From the NCBI GenBank assembly GCA_007135435.1, contig SLIW01000405.1, forward strand, positions 1-13,991: 13,991 nucleotides of DNA, in the 5' to 3' direction. Shown here piece by piece: positions 1 through 7,238 of this stretch. This stretch comes from Natronomonas sp. (GTDB lineage: Archaea > Halobacteriota > Halobacteria > Halobacteriales > Haloarculaceae). The position numbers and the translations under genes are program-made. Under the pieces are notes generated by a model. It had not been told where the DNA came from. It ran no database searches and was given only the letters and a program-made list of their open reading frames with translations. The stretch's first letter is position 1. Each line of letters starts with the position of its first letter.

Positions 1-290
1 CGAGTCCGGGGCGACCGTTGCTCGGTTGGCGAGGCCTTCGCCCCCGGGGCTTAAAAGTGCGCGGTTTGCGACGGCACGGCTGGTTCACGGAGGAGGGGCT
101 GCGTTCCGGGGTTCGTCCGTCCCGGACCGTTCGGAACCAGAGATCACCCTCGACCCCGCGTCCGTTGACCATTCGGGTGCGAGTGGAAAACCAACGATTG
201 GACCGATCCCCGGACCCCCGACGGCCGCGAGCGATCGCCCCGGGTTCCACCACCCGCAGACCTACCAGCCTCGGGGCCGTACCGAGCCAC
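1..290. other. Non-coding spacer at the left edge
   Basis: I see no convincing gene here. The frame that continues upstream from the dehydrogenase start at 291 is open but encodes an Arg/Pro-rich peptide with almost no acidic residues, unlike haloarchaeal proteins, so I treat it as spacer. The only AT-rich spot is cttaaaag at 50-57, a TATA-like element that could serve either strand. On the plus strand it would give a leader of about 210 nt before 291, which is long. On the minus strand it would serve a gene lying left of the window. Confidence 0.55.
50..57. promoter_or_regulatory. TATA-like element, direction uncertain
   Basis: The string cttaaaag stands out in very GC-rich surroundings and resembles haloarchaeal TATA boxes, such as the one upstream of tRNA-Ser in this window. 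No start codon lies within about 30 nt in either direction, so a leaderless transcript is not supported and the target gene is unknown. Confidence 0.25.
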
Positions 291-1070
291 ATGCAGAAGA
301 TCGCCATCACCGGTGCGTCGGGCAACGTCGGTCGGGAGATCCTCGGTGCCTTCGACGACGAGGTCGAGGTGGTCCCCTTCAGCCGCTCCGAGTACGAGGA
401 CCTCGACACGGAGCTCCTGGACGTCACGGACCGAGAGGAGGTGCTCGAGGCCCTCGCGGGGTTCGACGTCGTCGTCCACCTCGCGGGCGCGTCCTCGCCG
501 GAGGCGGACTGGGAGACGGTCGCGGAGGTCAACATCCACGGGACGAAGCACGTCCTTGACGCCGCCGTCGAGGGCGGCGTCGAGCGTGTCGTGTTCGCCT
601 CCTCGAACCACGCCGTGGGCACGTACAACGCCGAGGAGGGCGAGCAGGACACCGAGCGCATGACCACCGGCTACGCAGCGCCGGTGAGCGGGAACGCACC
701 GCCGCGTCCGGACTCCTTCTACGGCGCGAGCAAGGTCGCCTGCGAGGGCCTGGCGAACTTCTACGCGGACGTCCACGGCCTCGAGGTCGTCACCCTCCGG
801 ATCGGCTGGTACCTCACGCCGGAGGACCTCCGCGAGACCGTCGCAGGGATGGACGATCCGGGCAAGGAGCGGTTCGCCCGCGCGCTGTGGCTCGGCCCCC
901 ACGACTGCCGGGACGTCCACCGGCAGGCGGCGACCGTCGAACTCCCCGAGAACCCGATCACCGTGAACGCCGTCTCGCGGAACGACGAGCGGTTCCACTC
1001 CATCACCGAGACGATGCGACTGCTCGGGTACCGACCGCGGGAGAACTCGGCTGAGGTGCTCGACGAGTGA
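291..1070 (+). CDS. NAD-dependent epimerase/dehydratase family protein, Azf/uronate dehydrogenase-like
   Basis: A 259-residue extended SDR, probably a soluble NAD(P)-dependent sugar dehydrogenase. The Rossmann motif GASGNVG lies at residues 8-14, so the ATG at 291 puts it right at the N-terminus as expected. SSNHAVG (104-110) and YGASK (Tyr144, Lys148) supply the Ser/Tyr/Lys active site. The SSNHAVG string, the length and the C-terminal LGYRPRENSAE match the haloarchaeal NAD-dependent glucose-6-phosphate dehydrogenase Azf and the related uronate dehydrogenases as I remember them. The substrate cannot be read from sequence: glucose-6-phosphate, a uronate or another sugar is possible. It stands alone on the plus strand, its stop 30 nt from the stop of the convergent SDR. 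No clear TATA box lies just upstream. The family call is firm, the exact enzyme is not. Confidence 0.8.
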   Translation: MQKIAITGASGNVGREILGAFDDEVEVVPFSRSEYEDLDTELLDVTDREEVLEALAGFDVVVHLAGASSPEADWETVAEVNIHGTKHVLDAAVEGGVERVVFASSNHAVGTYNAEEGEQDTERMTTGYAAPVSGNAPPRPDSFYGASKVACEGLANFYADVHGLEVVTLRIGWYLTPEDLRETVAGMDDPGKERFARALWLGPHDCRDVHRQAATVELPENPITVNAVSRNDERFHSITETMRLLGYRPRENSAEVLDE

Positions 1071-1100
1071 GCGGGCGATGAGACGCCGAGTGACAGTCGG

Positions 1101-1910
1101 CTAGTACGGCGACGGCAACAGCAGGTGGCCTCCGTCGACCGGGTAGTAGCTCCCCGTCACGTAGGCCGACGCGTCGGAAGCGAGGAAGACGGCGAGCGGG
1201 ACGCAGTCGGCAGGGGTGCCGAACCGGTCGGCGGGGACGTGCTCGAGGATCTCCTCGGGGAGCGCGCCACCGGCGGCCTCCCTGACCCCCGCGGTCTCGA
1301 CGATGCCCGGCGCGATGGTGTTCGCGCGGATCCCGTGCCTCGCCCACTCGCTGGCGACCGACTGCATCAGGTTGTGGACGCCGGCCTTGCCGGCGCCGGA
1401 GTGGCCGTGGTACGGCGCGCCGTGGACCGAGTTCGTGGCGCCCATGGCAATGATCGAACCGCCGCCGTTCTCGATCATGTGCTGGCCGACGCTCATCGTG
1501 CAGTAGGCGGTCCCGTCGAGGATCGTGCCGACGACGGCTCGCCAGCCGTTCGCCGAGAGGTCCTCGAAGGGCGTCAGGAAGTTCGCGCCGGCGTTGTTCA
1601 CCAGCACCGTGATCTCGCCGAGTTCGTCCAGCACCGTCTCGCGCATCTCGTCGACCGCCTCCTTGTCGCGGACGTCGACGGCGACCGCCGTGGAACGTCG
1701 TCCGCGTGCCTCGACGGCCTCCGCGACCGGTTCGAGGTGGTCCACGTCCCGCGAGGCGACCGCGACGTCCGCGCCGAGGTCGGCGAAGGCGAGCGCCATC
1801 GCGCGGCCGATGCCGGTCCCACCGCCGGTCACGAGGGCCGTCTCCCCCTCGAGCAGATCCTCGGCGAAGATCTCGGTGCTCGGCGGCGTCTCGGGCCATT
1901 CGTCGGGCAT
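1101..1910 (-). CDS. SDR family oxidoreductase with Ser-x3-Lys active site (dienoyl-CoA reductase-like)
   Basis: A 269-residue classical short-chain dehydrogenase. The cofactor motif TGGGTGIG is at residues 28-35, an Asp at VDV (about 79) fits the adenine-binding position, NNAG is at 105-108, and the PG after the active site is at 201-202. Where classical SDRs have Tyr-x3-Lys, this protein reads SGAGK (Ser171, Lys175), with a Tyr at 167. A Ser-x3-Lys arrangement is known in the 2,4-dienoyl-CoA reductase branch, which suggests an enoyl- or dienoyl-CoA reductase, but the substrate is inferred only. I chose the ATG at 1910 because it starts an acidic N-terminus; the open frame upstream to 2141 encodes an Arg-rich peptide. 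It lies 299 nt downstream of ipk on the same strand with no strong promoter visible, so cotranscription is uncertain. Confidence 0.85.
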   Translation of the reverse strand: MPDEWPETPPSTEIFAEDLLEGETALVTGGGTGIGRAMALAFADLGADVAVASRDVDHLEPVAEAVEARGRRSTAVAVDVRDKEAVDEMRETVLDELGEITVLVNNAGANFLTPFEDLSANGWRAVVGTILDGTAYCTMSVGQHMIENGGGSIIAMGATNSVHGAPYHGHSGAGKAGVHNLMQSVASEWARHGIRANTIAPGIVETAGVREAAGGALPEEILEHVPADRFGTPADCVPLAVFLASDASAYVTGSYYPVDGGHLLLPSPY

Positions 1911-2209
1911 GGCCGTCGATGTCGGCGTCTGGGGAAAGCCGTTCCGGTCGACCGAACCGGGCGACCGAACCGGGCGAGCTGGCGATCGGCCGGATCCCCG
2001 ATCCATTCGGGTGTCCCGAACCCGTCGATCGGGGCGGCGTCGCAGGAAGGTGGCGACCCGTCCACGGACCGGATCGCGGCCGGAACCCTGGGATGGCGAG
2101 CAGGCAGGATCCTCCCGAGTCCCCGACGCGGTGTCCTGCACGACCGCGACCGCGTCGGGGCGATCTACTGGAGCATGGGGATGGTGGCCGCCCGTTCCTA
2201 TTTGAAGGT
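1911..2209. other. Non-coding spacer between ipk and the SDR gene
   Basis: This 299-nt stretch has open frames on both strands, but their products are Arg/Pro-rich and lack haloarchaeal acidity, so I see no gene. It contains an exact 13-nt tandem duplication, a GC-rich palindrome (cggtcgaccg, 1945-1954) and an AT-richer patch (ctatttgaa, 2198-2206) just after the ipk stop. Read on the minus strand, that patch (ttcaaatag) is a weak TATA-like string far upstream of the SDR start. Confidence 0.5.
1951..1976. repeat. Exact 13-nt tandem duplication
   Basis: The unit accgaaccgggcg occurs twice head to tail (1951-1963 and 1964-1976). It abuts the palindrome at 1945-1954, so the two share sequence. 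It is 34-40 nt upstream of the SDR start codon. It may be simple slippage or a pair of protein-binding half-sites; nothing in the sequence decides. Confidence 0.6.
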
Positions 2210-2965
2210 TCAGCCGATCCGCGTCCCCGGCTCCTCCCCGTCGAGGAATGCGGGGAGACCCTCCAGGTCGAAGATGTACGCCGGGGCGTTTAGCGCGAGG
2301 AGTTCCCGGACCTTGGCGGCCATCCCGCCGGTCACGTCCGTGGCGGCGCTGCCTCCGAGGACGGCCTCGACGTCCCCGAGGGACTCGACCCTGGCCACGA
2401 CGTCACCGTCGTCCAGCACCCCCGGCACCGCGGAGCAGACCCCGACTCTGTCAGCGTCGAGCGCCGAGCCGAGCGCGACGACGATCTCGTCGCCGGAGAG
2501 GATGGTCGCCCCGAGGTCCTCGTGGACGACCACGTCGCCGTGGAGCACCGGGACGAACCCCTCGCCGAGCATGGACTGCACAACGGCGACGGGCAACGTG
2601 AGCTCGCCCTCGCCGTGCCTGTGGGCAGCCGACAGGGGATGGACCGGCAGGGCCGGGCACCCGGCGTCGGCGAGCGCAGCGACGACCGCCCCGTTGAGCC
2701 GTTTCATCGCGTCGTGGATGGCTCGAACGGCGCCCGGGTCGCGGGTCCCGTCGGTCGTCGTGACGCCGTGTTCGGCCGCGTGGTGGTGGCCGAAGCTCCC
2801 GCCGCCGTGGACCACGACGAGGTCGTTTTCCTCGGGAGCCGGTTCGGCGACGGTGGCCGCCCTCGCGACGGCGGTGGCCGCCCGCCGGAGGTTGGACTCG
2901 TCGACCGTCTCCGGGCGATCCTTCTCGGTGAGGACGCTCCCGCCGAGCTTGAGTATGGTCGTCAT
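2210..2965 (-). CDS. ipk: Isopentenyl phosphate kinase
   Basis: A 251-residue amino acid kinase family enzyme that phosphorylates isopentenyl phosphate to isopentenyl diphosphate, the last step of the archaeal alternative mevalonate route to membrane lipids and carotenoids. LKLGGS (5-10, Lys6) begins the fold. GGGSFGH places the characteristic catalytic histidine at His60, the same number as in the Methanocaldococcus enzyme. VLHGDVV (140-146), LSGDE (156-160) and DVTGGMAAKV (210-219) complete the nucleotide and phosphate sites. The true start is the ATG at 2965; the open frame upstream of it is a shadow of mevalonate kinase. That ATG overlaps the mvk stop as ATGA, so translation is probably coupled. 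Length is normal for the family. Haloarchaea make isopentenyl phosphate by decarboxylating phosphomevalonate, so kinase pairing with mvk makes metabolic sense. Confidence 0.95.
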   Translation of the reverse strand: MTTILKLGGSVLTEKDRPETVDESNLRRAATAVARAATVAEPAPEENDLVVVHGGGSFGHHHAAEHGVTTTDGTRDPGAVRAIHDAMKRLNGAVVAALADAGCPALPVHPLSAAHRHGEGELTLPVAVVQSMLGEGFVPVLHGDVVVHEDLGATILSGDEIVVALGSALDADRVGVCSAVPGVLDDGDVVARVESLGDVEAVLGGSAATDVTGGMAAKVRELLALNAPAYIFDLEGLPAFLDGEEPGTRIG

Positions 2966-3990
2966 GCCGAGTCGTCCATGTCGCCGTCCAGGTCCTCCGT
3001 GTCGTCCTCGACGCGGACGCCCTCGTCGTCCAGCTCCGCCCTGAACGCTTCCTCGCAGCCGAGCGTGTACTGCAGCGCGGTGTGGGTCTGTTCGGTCCGG
3101 TCGAGCGCGACGACGCACCCGCCCCCGCCTGCACCCGTGAGCTTCGCCCCGAGGGCGTCCGCCTCCCGGGCCGCCCAGACCATGGCGTCGAGCGATCGCC
3201 CCGAAACGCCCAGCGCCGACAGCAACCCGTGGTTGAAGTCCATCAACCGACCGACCTCCGCGAGGTCGTCATTGCGGAGCGCCTCCTCCCCCCGGCGCAC
3301 GATGTTCCCGATGGAGGTGATCGTGTCCGCGGCGAAGTCGTACTCCTCCCTGAGCGAGCGGACGCCGGCGACGAGCTGCCCGGTGTCGCCGGCGCCACCG
3401 TCGTAACCGACGACGAACGGCAGGTTCGGGACGTCTGCGAGCCGGCGGCAGTCGTCGCCCTGGACCCGGACGGCGCCTCCCATCGTCGAGCAGTACGTGT
3501 CCGCTCGGGAGGCCTGGCCGTCCTGGACGGCGTGTTCGACGCGGTAGGCGCGGTCGGCGATCTCCTCCCGCGGGAGCTCGACCCCCAGTTCCCGCGTCCC
3601 GGCGTCGATACAGGCCACGACGACGGCGGCGGAGGACCCGAGCCCGGCGCCCAGCGGGATCTCGCTCTCGATCACGACGTCGAACCCGGCCTCGTCGACG
3701 TCCGCGGCGTCCATCGCCTGATCGATCGCGCCCTCGACGTACCCGATCGCCGCCTCGACCAGATGCGTCGGGACGTCCACGTCCGGCCTGTCGGCGGCCT
3801 CGCCGCCCCAGGTCACGGTGAACCCGTCGAGGGTGAGGTCGTTCGCCCGGACCCGCAGCTGGTCGTCGGCTCGCTCGCGGACGGTCACCCGTGCGCGTCG
3901 CTCGATCGCGCAGGGGACCGCCGGCTCGCCGTAGACCACGGCGTGCTCCCCGAAGAGGTACACCTTCCCGGGCGCACTCGAGGTCGTCAT
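2962..3990 (-). CDS. mvk: Mevalonate kinase
   Basis: A 342-residue cytosolic GHMP kinase that phosphorylates mevalonate to 5-phosphomevalonate, an early step of archaeal isoprenoid synthesis. Motif 1 is APGKVYLFGEHAVVYG (6-21) with Lys8. Motif 2, the phosphate loop, is PLGAGLGSSAA (112-122). The catalytic Asp is in SRADTYCST (Asp164). Motif 3 is KLTGAGGGG (283-291). The C-terminus ends in an acidic tail (about 328-342). The start at 3990 is chosen because the conserved APGK motif follows at once and a TATA box lies about 26 nt upstream, giving a leaderless transcript. It overlaps ipk by 4 nt. In other haloarchaea I recall mvk following rps2 directly; here a divergent Nudix-like gene separates them. 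Confidence 0.96.
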   Translation of the reverse strand: MTTSSAPGKVYLFGEHAVVYGEPAVPCAIERRARVTVRERADDQLRVRANDLTLDGFTVTWGGEAADRPDVDVPTHLVEAAIGYVEGAIDQAMDAADVDEAGFDVVIESEIPLGAGLGSSAAVVVACIDAGTRELGVELPREEIADRAYRVEHAVQDGQASRADTYCSTMGGAVRVQGDDCRRLADVPNLPFVVGYDGGAGDTGQLVAGVRSLREEYDFAADTITSIGNIVRRGEEALRNDDLAEVGRLMDFNHGLLSALGVSGRSLDAMVWAAREADALGAKLTGAGGGGCVVALDRTEQTHTALQYTLGCEEAFRAELDDEGVRVEDDTEDLDGDMDDSA

Positions 3991-4010
3991 ACCCCACCGG
4001 TCACGGCCCT

Positions 4011-4020
4011 CGATAAAAAG
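4011..4020 (-). promoter_or_regulatory. TATA box for leaderless mvk-ipk transcript
   Basis: On the minus strand the sequence reads ctttttatcg, the strongest AT-rich box in this divergent gap. Its centre is about 25-26 nt from the A of the mvk ATG at 3990, which is the spacing that puts the transcription start at the start codon. The same box on the plus strand (cgataaaaag) could also direct the Nudix-like gene, with a transcription start near 4041. Confidence 0.6.
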
Positions 4021-4103
4021 GTATCCGAACGGGGCGCCGGCGTGTCCCATCGTGCCGGAGGAGGCAGACGGCCCTGGCAGTAACGCACAAACCGCTGGAC
4101 CCC

Positions 4104-4110
4104 GGAGGTG
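4104..4110 (+). promoter_or_regulatory. Shine-Dalgarno-like site deciding the Nudix gene start
   Basis: The sequence ggaggtg is complementary to the archaeal 16S 3' end and stands 4 nt before the GTG at 4115. This is why I prefer that start over the in-frame ATG at 4052. Confidence 0.45.
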
Positions 4111-4114
4111 GACT

Positions 4115-4702
4115 GTGCCCACGGATCTGGACCTCTGCCGTCACGTGCACGCCCTCGTCGCGGACCTCGCGGCCGAACACGGCGAGGTCGACCTCGTCGG
4201 CCGCCGCGTCGGGTGTGCTCCCGACGCTCGCGACGCGCTCGTCGAGACGTTCGACGCGTTCGGTGTCGTCGGCGGGGCCGGCGTCCGCGTCCGGGACCGG
4301 GAGGGGCGCGTCCTGCTCGTCCGTTACGAGGGCGCCGACGGCTGGATCGACCCCGGCGGGAGCCGCCGGCCTGGCGAGTCGTATCGAGAGTGTGCCCGGC
4401 GGGCCGTCCGCGAGACCACGGGGGTCGAGACGACCGTCGGTGACCTCGCCCAGGTGCACCTCCTGTACATGGACGACTGGACCGATCGCGAGCCGGTGCC
4501 CAACCCCTACGTCAGCTACGAGGGCCAGGTGAACGACACCGGGACGGGGACTGGTGAGGAAGGATCCGAAGGGGGGTCGGGGGCCGACGGGCGCGACGGC
4601 GTGACGGGACCGGCAGCGAACGTCGCCGAGGTCCGCTGGACGGACATCATCCCCGAAGATCTGCTGTACGAGGAGCTCGCGGAGCTGGCGCTGGGGACGT
4701 AG
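4115..4702 (+). CDS. Nudix-domain protein with degenerate Nudix box
   Basis: About 195 residues with a GTG start at 4115, or 216 if the ATG at 4052 is used. A short N-terminal helical part is followed by a Nudix fold: GAGVRVRDREGRVLLVRY (54-71), WIDPGG (77-82), then the Nudix box from Gly82 through Glu88 to RAVRETTGV (96-104). The consensus is G-x5-E-x7-R-E-U-x-E-E-x-G-U; here the first Glu of the R-E pair is Ala97 and the second Glu of the E-E pair is Thr101. In MutT these two positions are the general base and a main metal ligand, so hydrolase activity is doubtful or altered. A Gly/Ser/Thr-rich stretch interrupts the C-terminal part (about 156-176). Convergent with rps2 (27 nt between stops) and divergent from mvk. 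No substrate can be assigned. Confidence 0.75.
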   Translation: MPTDLDLCRHVHALVADLAAEHGEVDLVGRRVGCAPDARDALVETFDAFGVVGGAGVRVRDREGRVLLVRYEGADGWIDPGGSRRPGESYRECARRAVRETTGVETTVGDLAQVHLLYMDDWTDREPVPNPYVSYEGQVNDTGTGTGEEGSEGGSGADGRDGVTGPAANVAEVRWTDIIPEDLLYEELAELALGT

Positions 4703-4729
4703 CCTCCACGAGGCGAGACTCGAAACGGC

Positions 4730-5590
4730 CTACAGCTCGGTCTCGAAGTCCTCGAGCGCGTAGGTCGGCTCGGCGCCGCGCCGGTCGAGGGTCTCGTTCG
4801 CCAGCAGCCAGTAGACCACCGACAGGGCCTTGCGGCCCTTGTTGTTCGTCGGGATGACGAGGTCGACGTTCGAGGTGGTGTTGTTGGAGTCACACATCGC
4901 GATGACGGGGATCCCGACCGTGATGGCCTCCTTGACCGCCTGCGAGTCACCGATCGGGTCGGTGACGACCACCACGTCGGGCTCGATGTAGCCCGCGTAG
5001 TCGGGGTTGGTCAGCGTCCCGGGGATGAACCGGCCGGTCCGGGCGCGGGCGCCGACCGCGTCGGCGAACATCTCCGCGGGGAACCGCCCGTACTGCCGGC
5101 TGGAGGCGACGAGGATCTGCTCGGGCTGGTAGTTCGCGAGGAACGACGCGGCGGTGCGGATCCGCTCGTCGGTCTGCGAGACGTCCAGCACGTAGAGCCC
5201 GTCCGTCCGGACGCGGTGGATGAACCGCTCCATGGACTTCGTCTTCTGCTGGGTGCCGATGTGGACCCCGGCCGCGAGGTAGTCCTCCACCGGGATGAGG
5301 AGGTCCGCCTCGTCGTCGGGCATCACGTCCTCGTCGAGGACGGGCGGCTCGTCGGCCGGCGCGTCCGCGTCCGCCTCCTCGGCGCCGTCGCCCGCTACGG
5401 TCTCGTCGTCCATCTCGGCCGGGGCCGCGGCGTCCTCCGCCGCCGTCCCGGCCGGCTGTTCGTCGTCGTCGGGGGCGGCCGCCGCGGCCTGACCCTCCCC
5501 CTCGTCGCGGTCCTCGTCGAGCTCCTCCTCGAGCTCCTCGAGTTCCTCGTCGAGTTCGGAGGCGTCGAGCCCCTCTTCGTTGTCGCTCAT
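4730..5590 (-). CDS. rps2: Small-subunit ribosomal protein uS2
   Basis: 286 residues. Residues 97-286 form the S2 core: [16 protein letters not shown] (99-114), the FIHRVR segment (123-128), PDVVVVTDP (204-212), and [20 protein letters not shown] (231-250), all characteristic of archaeal S2. The first ~96 residues are an extension of almost only Asp, Glu, Ala and Pro, including a Glu/Leu/Asp run at 9-30 that could form a helix. Acidic N-terminal tails occur on haloarchaeal S2, so this is probably genuine; the start ATG forms an ATGA overlap with the eno stop, which supports it. It is the last gene of the S9-type operon, assembling on the 30S subunit near the mRNA exit side. No T-run terminator is visible after its stop. 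Confidence 0.97.
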   Translation of the reverse strand: MSDNEEGLDASELDEELEELEEELDEDRDEGEGQAAAAAPDDDEQPAGTAAEDAAAPAEMDDETVAGDGAEEADADAPADEPPVLDEDVMPDDEADLLIPVEDYLAAGVHIGTQQKTKSMERFIHRVRTDGLYVLDVSQTDERIRTAASFLANYQPEQILVASSRQYGRFPAEMFADAVGARARTGRFIPGTLTNPDYAGYIEPDVVVVTDPIGDSQAVKEAITVGIPVIAMCDSNNTTSNVDLVIPTNNKGRKALSVVYWLLANETLDRRGAEPTYALEDFETEL

Positions 5591-6837
5591 GCGTTTGCCT
5601 CGATCCTGATGAGTTCGTTCAGCTTCGCGGTTCGCTCGCCGCCGACCGCGCCCGTCTTGATGAACGGGGCGTCGGTGGCGACGGCGAGGTGTGCGATCGT
5701 CGTGTCCTCGGTCTCGCCGCTGCGGTGGGAGACGACGGGGACGTAGCCGTTGCGGACCGCGAGCTCGATGGCGTCGAACGCCTCCGAGAGCGTCCCGATC
5801 TGGTTCGGCTTGACGAGGATGCTGTTTGCCGCACCGGCCTCGATGCCGCGCTCGAGGCGGTCCGTGTTGGTGACGAACAGGTCGTCGCCGCAGACGAGCG
5901 TCCCCCCGCCGCGTCCGGGACGACCCCCGGGCCCGGCGCGTCCGGTCGACCGGCCGCCGACCCGGGCCGTCAGGTCGGCGAAGCCCTCGAAGTCGTCCTC
6001 CTCCAGCGGATCCTCCACGTAGACGAGGTCGTACTCCTCGACGAGGTCCGCCACGTAGTCGACCTGCTCCTCGGGCGACCGCGTCTCCTCGCCGTACCGG
6101 TAGACGCCGTCGTCGGCGTCGTACAGCTCGGAGGCGGCGACGTCGAGGCCGAAGCCGACCTCGAAGCCGACCTCCGCGGCGACGGCGTCGACCGCCTCGG
6201 CGACGACCTCGAACGCCTCGGCGTCGTCGACCGACGGCGCCCAGGCGCCCTCGTCGCCCTTGGCGGCGGCGATCCCGCGTTCCTCCAGCAGGTCGCGGAC
6301 CTCGGCGTGGACGGCGGCGTTCGCGAACACCGCGTCGGCGACCGACGGCGCGCCGACCGGCGCCGAGAGGAACTCCTGGATGTGCGTCGCGTCCGCGGCG
6401 TGCTCGCCGCCGCCGACGACGTTCCCCAGCGGGACCGGGAAGTTCCTCCCACGGAAGGCGCCGCCGAGGTGCTGGTACAGCGGCGCGCCGAGGACGTCCG
6501 CCGCGGCCTTCGCCGCTGCCATCGAGATGGCGACGGCGCTGTTGGCGCCGATCTCCGAGAAGTCGTCGGTGCCGTCCGCCGACCGGAGGGCGCCGTCGAC
6601 CCCGCGCTGGTCGCCGGCGTAGACCTGCCCCTCGAGCCGGGGGACGGCGAGCTCGCGGGCCTTCGCGATGGCCTCCTCCGCGGGCAGCTCGATGGCCTCG
6701 TACTCGCCGGTCGACGCCCCGGAGGGGGCCGCGCCGCGGCCGAACCCGCCGCTCTCGGTGCGGACCTCGGCCTCGACGGTCGGCGTCCCCCGGCTGTCGA
6801 GGACCCGTCGCAGCCGCACCTCCGTGACGAGCGTCAT
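5587..6837 (-). CDS. eno: Enolase (phosphopyruvate hydratase) with a Gly/Arg-rich insertion
   Basis: A 416-residue cytosolic glycolytic enzyme interconverting 2-phosphoglycerate and phosphoenolpyruvate. All key residues are present: GASTGEYEA (40-48), Glu196 in KGDEGAW, metal ligands Asp232 (GLDVA), Glu275 (VEDP) and Asp318 (GDDL), catalytic Lys343 (LVKPNQIGT), SHRSGET (370-376) and Lys394 (FIKTGA). The ATG at 6837 sits 1 nt after the rpoK stop, and the usual enolase N-terminus [14 protein letters not shown] follows; a GTG at 6849 inside rpoK is an alternative. It overlaps rps2 by ATGA. The oddity is residues ~295-312, a Gly/Arg/Pro-rich loop between the second and third metal ligands: 43 residues separate Glu275 and Asp318 against 25 in yeast enolase. 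Reading frame and active site are intact, so the enzyme should work. Confidence 0.97.
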   Translation of the reverse strand: MTLVTEVRLRRVLDSRGTPTVEAEVRTESGGFGRGAAPSGASTGEYEAIELPAEEAIAKARELAVPRLEGQVYAGDQRGVDGALRSADGTDDFSEIGANSAVAISMAAAKAAADVLGAPLYQHLGGAFRGRNFPVPLGNVVGGGEHAADATHIQEFLSAPVGAPSVADAVFANAAVHAEVRDLLEERGIAAAKGDEGAWAPSVDDAEAFEVVAEAVDAVAAEVGFEVGFGLDVAASELYDADDGVYRYGEETRSPEEQVDYVADLVEEYDLVYVEDPLEEDDFEGFADLTARVGGRSTGRAGPGGRPGRGGGTLVCGDDLFVTNTDRLERGIEAGAANSILVKPNQIGTLSEAFDAIELAVRNGYVPVVSHRSGETEDTTIAHLAVATDAPFIKTGAVGGERTAKLNELIRIEANA

Positions 6838-6838
6838 C

Positions 6839-7030
6839 TCAGCGCTCACCCCGGCGCACCGTGAAGGGCAGGACGCCGGCGTCGTACTCCTCGGCGGCGA
6901 CGAGGATCGGCTCGGTCTGGTCCGTCTCGATGAGCACGGGCGCACCGTAGGACACCTGCAGCGCTCGCGCGCCGAGGATGCGTGCCTTCTCGTAGCGGTT
7001 GGTCCCGCTCATCGGCCGTTCGTCGCTCAT
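6839..7030 (-). CDS. rpoK: DNA-directed RNA polymerase subunit K (Rpo6)
   Basis: A 63-residue homologue of bacterial omega and eukaryotic Rpb6, which helps assemble and hold the large polymerase subunit. The omega-type core [20 protein letters not shown] (11-30) is clear and is followed by PVLIE and the PFTVRR end. The ATG at 7030 overlaps the rpoN stop as ATGA. An in-frame ATG at residue 7 (MSGTNRYEK) is an alternative start that would give a 57-residue protein. It belongs to the S9-type operon, between rpoN and eno, with 1 nt before eno. Confidence 0.96.
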   Translation of the reverse strand: MSDERPMSGTNRYEKARILGARALQVSYGAPVLIETDQTEPILVAAEEYDAGVLPFTVRRGER

Positions 7031-7221
7031 TGGTACGGGGAGACGACGTCGACGAGGTCGGTGTGCGAGACGAGCATCCGTCGACAGCACGCGCGCTCCA
7101 GGCCGAGTTCGTCGAGCACCTCCGCGGGGTCCTCCTCGCCGTCCCGCGTCCGGGCCCTGAACTCCTCCCAGTGCTCGCCGACCACCGTGCCGCAGGTGAA
7201 GCACCTGACCGGGACCATCAT
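7027..7221 (-). CDS. rpoN: DNA-directed RNA polymerase subunit N (Rpo10)
   Basis: A 64-residue zinc-binding polymerase subunit, homologue of Rpb10, unrelated to bacterial sigma-54 despite the symbol. The zinc site is the atypical pair CFTC (Cys7, Cys10) with the adjacent Cys45-Cys46 of [18 protein letters not shown] at the N-terminus is a family hallmark. Two consecutive ATGs (7221 and 7218) are possible starts. It lies 17 nt after rps9 and overlaps rpoK by 4 nt. Confidence 0.97.
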   Translation of the reverse strand: MMVPVRCFTCGTVVGEHWEEFRARTRDGEEDPAEVLDELGLERACCRRMLVSHTDLVDVVSPYQ

Positions 7222-7238
7222 GGTTCCATCACCTCAGG

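Noticed and set aside
18..290. Upstream extension of the first dehydrogenase to an ATG at 18
   Set aside because: The extra residues are Arg/Pro-rich and precede the Rossmann motif, which belongs at the N-terminus; the ATG at 291 gives the normal length.
169..2013. Shared 11-mer ccattcgggtg in two spacers (169-179 and 2003-2013)
   Set aside because: The match does not extend and two copies of an 11-mer in such biased sequence are weak evidence of a repeat family.
1911..2141. N-terminal extension of the SDR gene to 2141
   Set aside because: The 77 added residues are basic and repetitive, with no homology-like pattern, in a protein family that begins near the cofactor motif.
1125..3044. Very long plus-strand open frames opposite the SDR, ipk, enolase and other genes
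   Set aside because: They are antisense shadows caused by high GC; their products are Arg/Pro/Ser-rich and the opposite strand holds clear conserved proteins.
5902..5955. Frameshift or inactivation of enolase
   Set aside because: The insert keeps the reading frame and all active-site residues lie intact on both sides.
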